Positions 1 to 6,691 of a stretch of 11,806 nucleotides of DNA are shown one piece after another. The notes under the pieces are model-generated. The model ran no database searches. It was given only the letters and a program-made list of their open reading frames with translations, and was not told the origin of the DNA. The translations under genes were made by a program, and so were the position numbers. This DNA comes from Chloroflexota bacterium. GTDB lineage: Bacteria; Chloroflexota; Anaerolineae; Aggregatilineales; Phototrophicaceae. Within the stretch, counting starts at the first letter, position 1, and the number at the start of each line of letters is the position of its first letter. The stretch lies in NCBI GenBank assembly GCA_010092805.1, contig JAADYY010000037.1:1-11806 (forward strand), read 5' to 3'.

Positions 1-1804
1 GTGACTCGTTATCTGTATTGACCAAGAACGTCAGGTTCCAGGGGATATAGTCGTCGCTGCCGAGTACCTGCGGCGGATCGACGAGTTGCGTGTTTGCCAG
101 CCGCGTAAAGTCGATGGTGAAGGGCACGTCGCGCGCCACCTCAATTGGGAGGAAGCGGAAGTTGTTTTGCTCATCACCTTCGACAATTTCGCTATCAATA
201 TCCACGCGCACCTGCGTTTGATAATCGCCCCACCAGCCGTAACTGTACAGGAAGCTCACACTTTTGGAAGCGTTAGGCGGAATGTTATCCACCTCGCCGA
301 TGAACGCATCGCGGATCACGGGCCTGTTGACGCTGGCATCCCAGGCCCACACAAACGGGCCGGTGTCGCTTTCACCTGCGTTGGTCAGGGTGATGAACAC
401 GCGGAAAAATTCGCCCGGCCCCGGTGGACGCGGCGAGATGCGCAGCCGATCTTCGATTTGGATGTCTGGCAGATTCTCGACGGCGACTGTGGGTGAAGGT
501 GTTGGCGTTGGTACAGCGGGCGGTGTGATTAGGGTGATGATCAGCAGGAGGAACAGCACTGCCGCGATCAACAAGCTCCCGATCCCGAAGATGGTGGCGC
601 GGTTGATGGGTAGCGGCCCCAGCGAAGGTGTGGATGCTGCTGATCGTGTGGCCGAGGTGCCAGTTTCGTCTGTGAATGGAAGCGCAGGGGATTCAATATC
701 GCCCGCCACCACCTGATCAAACAACTGCCCATCGCGTGCGCGCATGTACAGCACGGGGGTGCCCCACTCGCTGCTGTTGGGGATGCGGTTGGCGATGGCG
801 CGACGCCCTTCGCTCACGGCGCTGTCGATGGGTAGACCTTCGGCCAGCGCGCGATAAAACTCCTCGGCGAAATGCTGTGCGGCCCGGTCGGTGATCACGA
901 ATTGGTTGGCGACGACCGCCGGAATCCCGCGCGTGACGATGCTGCTGGCGATCCCCGCCTGCGGATCGACCTGATCGCTGCGCGCGCTTTGGCAAGAATT
1001 GAGCACCACGAGCCGGATCGTACTCTCTTCGCCGATCTCGCGGGCCAGGGCGATACCGCTGACGATCTGCCCGATCTGCTGTTGGCCTTCGCGCTCAAAA
1101 ACGAGGGTGCCCTGGCGCGTGTTCGCATCGAATTCGCTGTGCCCCACGAAATGGAACACATGATACACGCCCTGACGCAGCCGCCGTTGCAGCGCGATCA
1201 ACGTGGCGGTGTCCAGACGTTCCAACTCCAGGATGCCGCGCGCCCGTAAATCGGCGGTGGCTTCCTGCAAGCGCGTCCATTCCCCTTCCAGATCGAGCGC
1301 AGGGTAATTCGTCGGGCCGGAGAGCATCACCAGCACCCGGAGCGGCAGCGTCACTGCGATGGGCGGGCGCAGAGTCAATTGTGGGCGGTAACGGACGATT
1401 GGGGTGCTGCGCGAAAGCGCCAGAAAATCGCGTTCGTCACACGCATATTCCCAGGGCAGTTGGGCGAGTGGGCCGGCATTTTCGACCGACAGCCGAATGC
1501 GTAAGCCGTCGTCGCGCCGATAGACCTGACTCAGGCTGACGCTGTACAGCGAACTGATCTCATTGCTGCTGAGCAACAAAAAACGATACAACCGCTCGCC
1601 GAATTCGCGGGTGGCCTGCGCCAGCGTATCGCGGGTGGTCTTCCGTTCCCGCCCAAACAGCGCCATGTAAGTGGCGATCTCTTGCGCGGTGAACGGACTG
1701 TCGACATCGATACTGGCTTCGCCGGCTGGTGAAGACTGCACGTTGATACGGAACCGCCCGTCCGGTAGCTGCGCCACATCAATGGCGAAATTCGCGTAAT
1801 CCAT
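1..1804 (-). CDS. CHAT-domain (caspase-like) protease with TM segment and CARDB-type domain, partial (3' end outside window)
   Basis: I translated this frame by hand: it stays open for 601 codons from ATG 1804-1802 to the left edge, so the C-terminus is missing. Residues 1-150 form an N-terminal region typical of CHAT proteins (it includes a LPWEYA motif at 116-121). Residues 155-365 match a CHAT peptidase: HFVGHS at 218-223 gives the catalytic His (222), and VLNSCQSAR at 267-275 gives the nucleophile Cys (271). Residues about 403-428 are one strongly hydrophobic membrane segment, followed by a Pro/Thr linker (429-440). From about 445 a beta-rich CARDB-like adhesion domain begins (LPDIQIED; TLTNAGESD). 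Inferred topology: protease in the cytoplasm, CARDB domain outside. It starts 27 nt after prfB, so co-transcription with ftsY-prfB is likely. A TTG five codons upstream of the ATG is a less likely start. Substrate and partner are unknown. The CHAT family includes separase-like and gasdermin-activating proteases, but nothing here shows that role. Confidence 0.85.
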   Translation of the reverse strand, partial: MDYANFAIDVAQLPDGRFRINVQSSPAGEASIDVDSPFTAQEIATYMALFGRERKTTRDTLAQATREFGERLYRFLLLSSNEISSLYSVSLSQVYRRDDGLRIRLSVENAGPLAQLPWEYACDERDFLALSRSTPIVRYRPQLTLRPPIAVTLPLRVLVMLSGPTNYPALDLEGEWTRLQEATADLRARGILELERLDTATLIALQRRLRQGVYHVFHFVGHSEFDANTRQGTLVFEREGQQQIGQIVSGIALAREIGEESTIRLVVLNSCQSARSDQVDPQAGIASSIVTRGIPAVVANQFVITDRAAQHFAEEFYRALAEGLPIDSAVSEGRRAIANRIPNSSEWGTPVLYMRARDGQLFDQVVAGDIESPALPFTDETGTSATRSAASTPSLGPLPINRATIFGIGSLLIAAVLFLLLIITLITPPAVPTPTPSPTVAVENLPDIQIEDRLRISPRPPGPGEFFRVFITLTNAGESDTGPFVWAWDASVNRPVIRDAFIGEVDNIPPNASKSVSFLYSYGWWGDYQTQVRVDIDSEIVEGDEQNNFRFLPIEVARDVPFTIDFTRLANTQLVDPPQVLGSDDYIPWNLTFLVNTDNES

Positions 1805-1831
1805 CGGCTGCGCCCCCAATGCCGCAGGTGA

Positions 1832-2953
1832 TTATTCGGTTTCGCCTTCTTCAGTTGGCGTCAGGCTCAGGTTGTTGATCTTGGCGCGCAGGTACTCTTC
1901 CATGAAATCGTTCAGCCGACCGTCAAGCACCGCGCCGGTGTTGCCCACTTCGTAGCGTGTGCGCAGGTCTTTGACTTGCTGGTACGGGTGCAGCACATAA
2001 GAGCGAATCTGGTTGCCCCACCCGGCATCGACATTTTCACCTTTGAGTTCAGCCAGTTCGGCTTCCTGCTTCTTGCGTTCCATCTCAAACAAACGCGCCT
2101 TCAGAATCTGCATGGCGCGATCCCGGTTTTGCACCTGGCTGCGCTGATTCTGGCACTGCTCGACCAACCCGGTGGGGATGTGGGTGATGCGCACCGCTGT
2201 ATCGTTTTTCTGGACGTTCTGGCCGCCCGCGCCGCTGGAGCGATAAGTGTCAATACGTAAGTCTTTCTCGCTGACCTCAATATCGATGTCGCCTTGAATA
2301 TCCGGCCACAGCTCCACTTTGGCGAACGATGTGTGGCGGCGGCTCGCGGAGTCAAAGGGGCTGATGCGCACCAGGCGATGCACACCCTGTTCGCTCTGGA
2401 GGTAGCCGAAGGCGTAGTCGCCGCTGACATTCATCGTGACGCTTTTGATGCCCGCCTCTTCACCTTCCATCCGCTCGATAATATCGACCTTGTAGTTGTT
2501 TTGCTCCGCCCAGCGCAGATACATTCGCTCAAGCATCGAAGCCCAATCCTGCGCTTCAGTGCCGCCAGCACCCGCATGAATTGCGAAGATCGCGTCTTCG
2601 TTGTCATAAGGGCCGGAAAGCAGCGCTTGCAGGGCTGCGCGCTCAACGATAGGTACGAGTGCTTCGACCTCGTCGTTGAGTTCTTCGGCCAGTTCATCCT
2701 CAGCCATGCGCGCGAGTTCCAACGCATCATCGACGCGGCTGGCGAGCGCCTGCCAATGATCAATTTCAGATTTGAGCTTCGAGATCTCGCGCATGGTTTT
2801 CTGGGCGGTGTCTGGATCAGCCCAGAATTCGGCATCGTTGGCTTGCGCCTGCAATGCATTGACGCGCTGCGTTTTGGTCTCGATGTTCAACTGCTGCATC
2901 AGCGTCTCGATGCGCTGGTGCATTTCTTCCAAAGGTGCGACCAGGTTTTCCAT
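1832..2953 (-). CDS. prfB: Peptide chain release factor 2 (RF2)
   Basis: RF2 recognises UGA and UAA stop codons on the ribosome and triggers peptide release. The 373-residue protein is full length for the family. The N-terminal helical domain spans about 1-110. The class-II stop-recognition tripeptide SPF is at 198-200 (in VRISPFDS), and the peptidyl-tRNA hydrolysis motif GGQ is at 243-245 (in SGAGGQNVQK). The C-terminal helix is rich in Glu/Lys. SPF, rather than PxT, separates it from RF1. The reading frame is continuous through residues 18-30, where E. coli prfB carries its programmed +1 frameshift, so the autoregulatory frameshift is absent. The ATG at 2953-2951 is the natural start, although its Shine-Dalgarno is weak (AAGG about 13 nt upstream). 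It lies 31 nt after ftsY and is probably transcribed with it. Confidence 0.97.
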   Translation of the reverse strand: MENLVAPLEEMHQRIETLMQQLNIETKTQRVNALQAQANDAEFWADPDTAQKTMREISKLKSEIDHWQALASRVDDALELARMAEDELAEELNDEVEALVPIVERAALQALLSGPYDNEDAIFAIHAGAGGTEAQDWASMLERMYLRWAEQNNYKVDIIERMEGEEAGIKSVTMNVSGDYAFGYLQSEQGVHRLVRISPFDSASRRHTSFAKVELWPDIQGDIDIEVSEKDLRIDTYRSSGAGGQNVQKNDTAVRITHIPTGLVEQCQNQRSQVQNRDRAMQILKARLFEMERKKQEAELAELKGENVDAGWGNQIRSYVLHPYQQVKDLRTRYEVGNTGAVLDGRLNDFMEEYLRAKINNLSLTPTEEGETE

Positions 2954-2984
2954 AGCCGTTAAATTGCCTTATCTTTACAGTGGA

Positions 2985-3899
2985 CTAGGTTTCGTCGTCG
3001 AAGAGGCTGTCGACGAAAAAGTCGGGTTGAAAATTGACCAGATCCTGCACACGCTCACCCAACCCGATGAACTGGACCGGCAGACCGAGATCATTGAAGA
3101 TGGAGAAGACGACGCCGCCTTTCGCGGTGCTGTCGAGTTTGGTGACGATCACGCCTGTCACATTGACCATCTCGCGGAATTTGTCGGCTTGCTGGATCGC
3201 GTTCTGCCCGGTGGTGCCGTCGAGGACGAGCAGCACCTCGTGCGGCGCATCTTCGATGACTTTGGACGATACCGACTTAATCTTGGCGAGTTCGCCCATC
3301 AGGTTATAGTTGGTGTGCAAACGCCCGGCGGTATCGATGATCAAGATTTCGAAGCCGCGCGCTTTGGCGGCGGCGGTGGCATCGTAGACAAGGGCCGCTG
3401 GATCGCTGCCCGGTTTGCTGGCGATCACGGGCACATTGACGCGCTCGCCCCAGGTCTGGAGCTGTTCGATGGCGGCGGCGCGGAAGGTATCCCCGGCGGC
3501 GAGCATCACTTTCCGGTTTGCCAGGGTCAAGCGTCGGGCCAATTTTGCAATTGAGGTCGTTTTCCCCGAACCGTTGACGCCGACGATTAGAATGATCGAG
3601 AGTTCGCGCCCGCTGACGTTCATCGGTGGCGGGAAATCCAGTAAATCACGCAGCGAGGCTTTCAGCGCATTCTTGAGCGCCTGGTCAGGATAGCGGATGC
3701 CTTCGCGGCGGGCACGCTCTTTGGTGACCTCGATCACTTGATCGGTCGTCGTCAGGCCAAGATCCGCCTGAATAAGTAAGGCTTCAATGTCGTCCCAGGT
3801 ATCTTCATCAATCTCGGAATCGCCGCTGCCCAGCATTTGGGCAATGCGCCCGAAGAATGATTGGCGCGTCTTGGACATGCCGCTGCGAAAAATACTCAA
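2985..3899 (-). CDS. ftsY: Signal recognition particle receptor FtsY (NG-domain GTPase)
   Basis: FtsY docks the SRP-ribosome complex at the membrane for co-translational insertion of membrane proteins, through a GTPase heterodimer with Ffh. The 304-residue protein has the N domain (about 1-95) and the G domain: P-loop GVNGSGKT at 107-114, DTAGR at 189-193, DGTTGQ at 227-232, TKLD at 253-256, and GLGERVQDL near the C-terminus. The long acidic A domain of E. coli FtsY is missing, as in many bacteria, so membrane contact would rely on the N-terminal helix. The chosen start is TTG (3899-3897), because GGAG lies 9 nt upstream. The alternative ATG at 3878-3876 (residue 8) has no visible Shine-Dalgarno, and the choice between them is not certain. 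It is the first gene of the likely ftsY-prfB-CHAT operon. Confidence 0.96.
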   Translation of the reverse strand: MSIFRSGMSKTRQSFFGRIAQMLGSGDSEIDEDTWDDIEALLIQADLGLTTTDQVIEVTKERARREGIRYPDQALKNALKASLRDLLDFPPPMNVSGRELSIILIVGVNGSGKTTSIAKLARRLTLANRKVMLAAGDTFRAAAIEQLQTWGERVNVPVIASKPGSDPAALVYDATAAAKARGFEILIIDTAGRLHTNYNLMGELAKIKSVSSKVIEDAPHEVLLVLDGTTGQNAIQQADKFREMVNVTGVIVTKLDSTAKGGVVFSIFNDLGLPVQFIGLGERVQDLVNFQPDFFVDSLFDDET

Positions 3900-3949
3900 C
3901 GTTCACTGCTCCAATTTGATGACAAGCCGGGGACGAACGGGTTCGGCAA

Positions 3950-3979
3950 TTGTGAAGGTAGCACGCTCAAGTATATCAT
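3950..3979 (+). promoter_or_regulatory. Possible promoter of moaC-moaDE
   Basis: On the plus strand, TTGTGA (3950-3955) and TATCAT (3974-3979) are 18 nt apart, matching four and five of six consensus bases. The -10 shares bases with the opposing ftsY -10. A second candidate -10, TATGAT (4025-4030), lies closer to moaC but lacks a recognisable -35. Which one is used cannot be decided from sequence alone. Confidence 0.3.
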
Positions 3980-3999
3980 GCGACAAAGTGGCAAAACAA
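3970..3999 (-). promoter_or_regulatory. Predicted promoter of the ftsY-prfB-CHAT operon
   Basis: On the minus strand, a -10 box TATACT (3975-3970) matches five of six consensus bases and is preceded by an extended -10 dinucleotide (TGA directly before it). A weak -35, TTGTTT (3999-3994), lies 18 nt upstream. Transcription would start near 3963 and give a leader of about 64 nt before the TTG start. Read by eye against the sigma-70 consensus only. Confidence 0.45.
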
Positions 4000-4060
4000 G
4001 AGACGATAGTCGGGGTTTTGTCAGTATGATAGAGGGGGCATTTAGATTTTGAGGGAGATA

Positions 4061-4558
4061 ATGTCGGAGCTGAGTCATATCGACGAGCACGGCGCGGCCC
4101 GCATGGTGGATGTGGGGGCGAAGCCAGAAACAGAACGCGTCGCGGTTGCGGCGGGCCGAGTTTATATGCAGGTGGAGACGCTGCGTCTGATCCGCGATGG
4201 GGCGTTGAAAAAGGGCGATGTACTGACCGTCGCGCGGATCGCCGGGATCATGGCGGCCAAACGGACAGCAGATCTGATTCCTTTGTGTCACCCCATCCCG
4301 CTGACGAAGATCGAGGTGGAGATCGGCCTCGAAGATCCCGACTCGAACGGGGAAGGAGCCATCCACATCACCGCAACCGCGCGCACCATCGGCAAAACAG
4401 GTGTCGAGATGGAAGCGCTGACGGCAGTTTCGGTCGCGGCGTTGACGATCTACGACATGGCGAAAGCGGTTGACCGGGCGATGCGGCTGAGCGATATTCG
4501 TCTGCTGGAAAAGCGCGGCGGCCAACACGGTGATTACACAGCAGCACAGGATCGCTAG
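4061..4558 (+). CDS. moaC: Cyclic pyranopterin monophosphate synthase MoaC
   Basis: MoaC converts the MoaA product 3',8-cyclo-7,8-dihydro-GTP into cyclic pyranopterin monophosphate, an early step of molybdenum cofactor synthesis in the cytoplasm. From ATG 4061 the protein has 165 residues, the normal family length. It shows RMVDVG (14-19), KGDVLTVARIAG (51-62), LIPLCHP (72-78), TGVEMEALTA (113-122) and TIYDMAKAVD (129-138). By alignment in memory with E. coli MoaC, the catalytic residues K51, H77, E112, D128 and K131 correspond to K51, H77, E116, D132 and K135 here, and all are retained. The start is set by the Shine-Dalgarno GAGGGAG at 4051-4057. An upstream in-frame TTG at 4049 would overlap that site and is rejected. 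The stop codon abuts the ATG of the next gene, indicating translational coupling. moaA is not in the window. Confidence 0.96.
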   Translation: MSELSHIDEHGAARMVDVGAKPETERVAVAAGRVYMQVETLRLIRDGALKKGDVLTVARIAGIMAAKRTADLIPLCHPIPLTKIEVEIGLEDPDSNGEGAIHITATARTIGKTGVEMEALTAVSVAALTIYDMAKAVDRAMRLSDIRLLEKRGGQHGDYTAAQDR

Positions 4559-5296
4559 ATGCAAATTTCGATTTTGTTATTCGCAACCTTGAGGGACATC
4601 GTCGGGCAAAAGCAAATCGCGCTAGAAGTGCCCGGCGAAACAACGACGATCACGGAAGTGCGGCGGGCACTGGTGGCAACCTACCCAGCGTTGGCCGCCA
4701 ATCTGGAGACCGCCTCCGCCGCCGTCAACGAGGAATTCGCGTTTGGCGACGCTGCCGTCAACGCCGGCGATCAGGTGGCGTTTTTTCCACCCGTGAGCGG
4801 CGGCAGCGACTCCACGCCCGACCAAGCGGAGGGCCACCCGGAGATCTTTCGGCTGGCGGGCGCGCCTTTCAGTACCGATGAGCTGATCGCCGCGATCACG
4901 CGCCCGGCGACGGGGGCCGTCTGCGTGTTTAGCGGCATGGTGCGCGGCGAGACGGCGGCGGATGTCGGTGTGGTGCGCACGGAGCGCTTGGAATATGAGG
5001 CTTACGAAACGATGGCGCTGGCGAAGATGCGTCAGGTGGCCGCCGAGATCCGCGAGCGCTGGCCGCTGGTGCAGGGCATCGCGATTGTGCAGCGGGTTGG
5101 GCGGCTGGCAGTGGGGCTGAACACAATTGTGATCGCGTGTGCCTCGGGGCACCGTGATCAGGGCTGTTTTGAGGCGGCGCGCTACGGCATTGACCGCCTG
5201 AAGGAAATCGTCCCGGTCTGGAAAAAAGAGATCCAACCCGACGGCGCAGCGTGGGTGGAAGGTCACTATCGCCCGACCCCAGATGACCGTCACTAG
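4559..5296 (+). CDS. moaDE: Molybdopterin synthase, fused small (MoaD) and large (MoaE) subunits
   Basis: Molybdopterin synthase inserts two dithiolene sulfurs into cyclic pyranopterin monophosphate. Sulfur is carried on the C-terminal Gly-Gly thiocarboxylate of MoaD, and MoaE is the catalytic subunit. The 245-residue protein has a MoaD ubiquitin-like fold at 1-82 (ILLFATLRD near the start, ending FFPPVSGG with the Gly pair at 81-82). A linker of about 10 residues (83-92) leads into MoaE (about 93-240). MoaE motifs seen are FSGMVRGE (124-131), LEYEAYE (144-150), the sulfur-transfer-region lysines LKEIVPVWKKE (K215, K222) and WVEGHY (232-237). The usual His-Arg of the HRVG motif reads QRVG (178-181). 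The fusion resembles MoaX of Mycobacterium tuberculosis, where cleavage behind the Gly-Gly is reported to be needed for activity. It starts directly after the moaC stop, so the two genes are coupled. Confidence 0.93.
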   Translation: MQISILLFATLRDIVGQKQIALEVPGETTTITEVRRALVATYPALAANLETASAAVNEEFAFGDAAVNAGDQVAFFPPVSGGSDSTPDQAEGHPEIFRLAGAPFSTDELIAAITRPATGAVCVFSGMVRGETAADVGVVRTERLEYEAYETMALAKMRQVAAEIRERWPLVQGIAIVQRVGRLAVGLNTIVIACASGHRDQGCFEAARYGIDRLKEIVPVWKKEIQPDGAAWVEGHYRPTPDDRH

Positions 5297-5434
5297 CCGG
5301 ATAATGCTGGTGATCCGCTGAGGGCTGTGGTACAAATTCAGGGAAATTTCACGAATCTTGATTAATAAGCCGCGCTCACTGCGGTTTGTCAATGGATTGG
5401 CTTGATCATGTTACATCAGCAATGGAGATATTAG
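5297..5434 (+). other. Intergenic spacer between moaDE and fabF with two weak hairpins
   Basis: This 138-nt gap holds no coding frame I can support. A short hairpin at 5295-5319 pairs CGGAT with ATCCG around a 10-nt loop, plus AG/CT beyond a bulged C. A second one at 5370-5384 pairs CCGC with GCGG and is followed by TTT. Either could end moaDE transcription weakly, but neither has a proper U-tract. TTGTCA at 5386-5391 resembles a -35 box, but the downstream region lacks a good -10 and lies too close to the gene. The fabF Shine-Dalgarno GGAG sits at 5424-5427, 7 nt before the ATG. Confidence 0.4.
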
Positions 5435-6679
5435 ATGTCCCGTCGTGTAGTTGTCACAGGCTTGGGCATCATTTCGCCTTTGGGCCACACGGTCGAATCG
5501 ACGTGGGCAGCGATTAAGGCGGGGCAAAGCGGCGTTGATTACATTACCCAATTTGACATCGAAGATTCGCTGGTCAAGGTGGCTGGCGAAGTCAAAAATT
5601 GGGTTGCAACGGATCATTTGCCCACGAAGGAAGTTCGACGGACCTCGCGGTTTCAGCAGTTTTTGATAGCCGCGTCACATGAGGCATTGGCGCAATCTGG
5701 GCTGGAAGTGACCGATGAAAACCGCTGGCGAACGAGTGTCGTGCTCGCGTCGTCGGTGGGGGGGCTTGAGGACTTCTACTATCAAACACGCGACATCTTC
5801 GAACATGGCGACGTGCGCCGAATCACCCCCTTTGGCATCCCAATGGTCATCGTGAATGGAGCGAGCAACCGCGTCAGTATCGAGATCGGCGCGATGGGGC
5901 CGTCGCACACCCCGATTGCTGCCTGCGCCACCGGATCGGAGTGCATCGGTATGGCGTATGAGATGATCCGCTCAGGGCGAGTCGACCAGGTGGTGGCCGG
6001 TGCCGGCGAGGCCCCGATCTTCCCGGTAGGGGTGGCCGCGTTTGATCGTGTTGGGGCCGTCTCCCGAGTCACCGGGGATGTGCAGCGCGCCTCACGCCCA
6101 TTCGACAAAGATCGGACGGGGCTGGTGTTTGCCGAAGGGGCTGGGGTCTTGGTGCTGGAGTTGTTGGAAACGGCCCAAGCGCGCGGTGCCGAGATCTTGG
6201 CGGAACTGGTCGGCTATGGGGCAACCTCAGATGCCTTTCACCTGACGGCACCGCACCCGAACGGAATCGGCGCGCGGGAGGCGATTCGTCAATCGCTGCA
6301 CAGCGCGCAGCTTGATCCCACTGCGATTGATTATATCTGCGCGCATGGCACGGCGACAGCGCTCAATGATGTGATGGAGACGCACGCGGTCAAAGAGGCG
6401 TTCGGCGAACATGCTTATGCCATCCCAATCAGTTCGACGAAGAGTATGACTGGGCATGGGATGGGCGCGACTGCCGCGATTGAAGCTGCATTTTCAATCT
6501 TGGCGCTGCGTGACCAAGTCGTGCCGCCAACGATTAATCTGGAGACGCCCGATCCAGACTGTGACCTGGATTATGTGCCGAATGAAGCACGTGCGCTGCC
6601 GCTGCGCTACATCATGACCAACGCATTCGGTTTCGGCGGGCATAACTCGTCGCTGATCTTCAAGATGTTCGACAATTAA
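5435..6679 (+). CDS. fabF: 3-oxoacyl-[acyl-carrier-protein] synthase II (KASII)
   Basis: FabF condenses malonyl-ACP with acyl-ACP, extending fatty acids by two carbons in the cytoplasmic type II pathway. The 414-residue length is normal. The thiolase fold begins with RRVVVTGLGIISPLG. The nucleophile is Cys164 in ACATGSE (163-169). The two catalytic histidines are His304 in AHGTAT (303-308) and His341 in STKSMTGHGMG (334-344), with Lys336 between them. The gating loop NAFGFGGHN (396-404) is intact. The active-site follower residues read SEC where many FabF proteins have an H-A-like pair, which may be lineage variation. GGAG 7 nt upstream supports the ATG. rnc follows after 12 nt, a common bacterial pairing, but the usual upstream acpP and fabD/fabG are not in this window. 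A diverged KAS-type enzyme of a secondary pathway is less likely given the neighbours. Confidence 0.94.
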   Translation: MSRRVVVTGLGIISPLGHTVESTWAAIKAGQSGVDYITQFDIEDSLVKVAGEVKNWVATDHLPTKEVRRTSRFQQFLIAASHEALAQSGLEVTDENRWRTSVVLASSVGGLEDFYYQTRDIFEHGDVRRITPFGIPMVIVNGASNRVSIEIGAMGPSHTPIAACATGSECIGMAYEMIRSGRVDQVVAGAGEAPIFPVGVAAFDRVGAVSRVTGDVQRASRPFDKDRTGLVFAEGAGVLVLELLETAQARGAEILAELVGYGATSDAFHLTAPHPNGIGAREAIRQSLHSAQLDPTAIDYICAHGTATALNDVMETHAVKEAFGEHAYAIPISSTKSMTGHGMGATAAIEAAFSILALRDQVVPPTINLETPDPDCDLDYVPNEARALPLRYIMTNAFGFGGHNSSLIFKMFDN

Positions 6680-6691
6680 CGGGCCGATTGC

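Noticed and set aside
86..716. Two overlapping plus-strand frames near the left end
   Set aside because: The minus-strand frame here continues from the CHAT domain into a TM segment and CARDB-like domain, which explains the open frames opposite.
2294..2962. Long open frame on the plus strand opposite prfB (222 codons)
   Set aside because: It lies wholly antisense to the clearly recognisable RF2 and its translation shows no family motif. It is a by-product of GC-rich codon use.
3896..4564. Long open frame on the minus strand opposite moaC
   Set aside because: MoaC on the plus strand has all catalytic motifs. The antisense translation is His/Arg-rich and has no recognisable domain.
4622..5392. 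Open frame of 256 codons on the minus strand opposite moaDE
   Set aside because: Arg/His-rich translation without motifs, fully covered by the MoaD-MoaE fusion.
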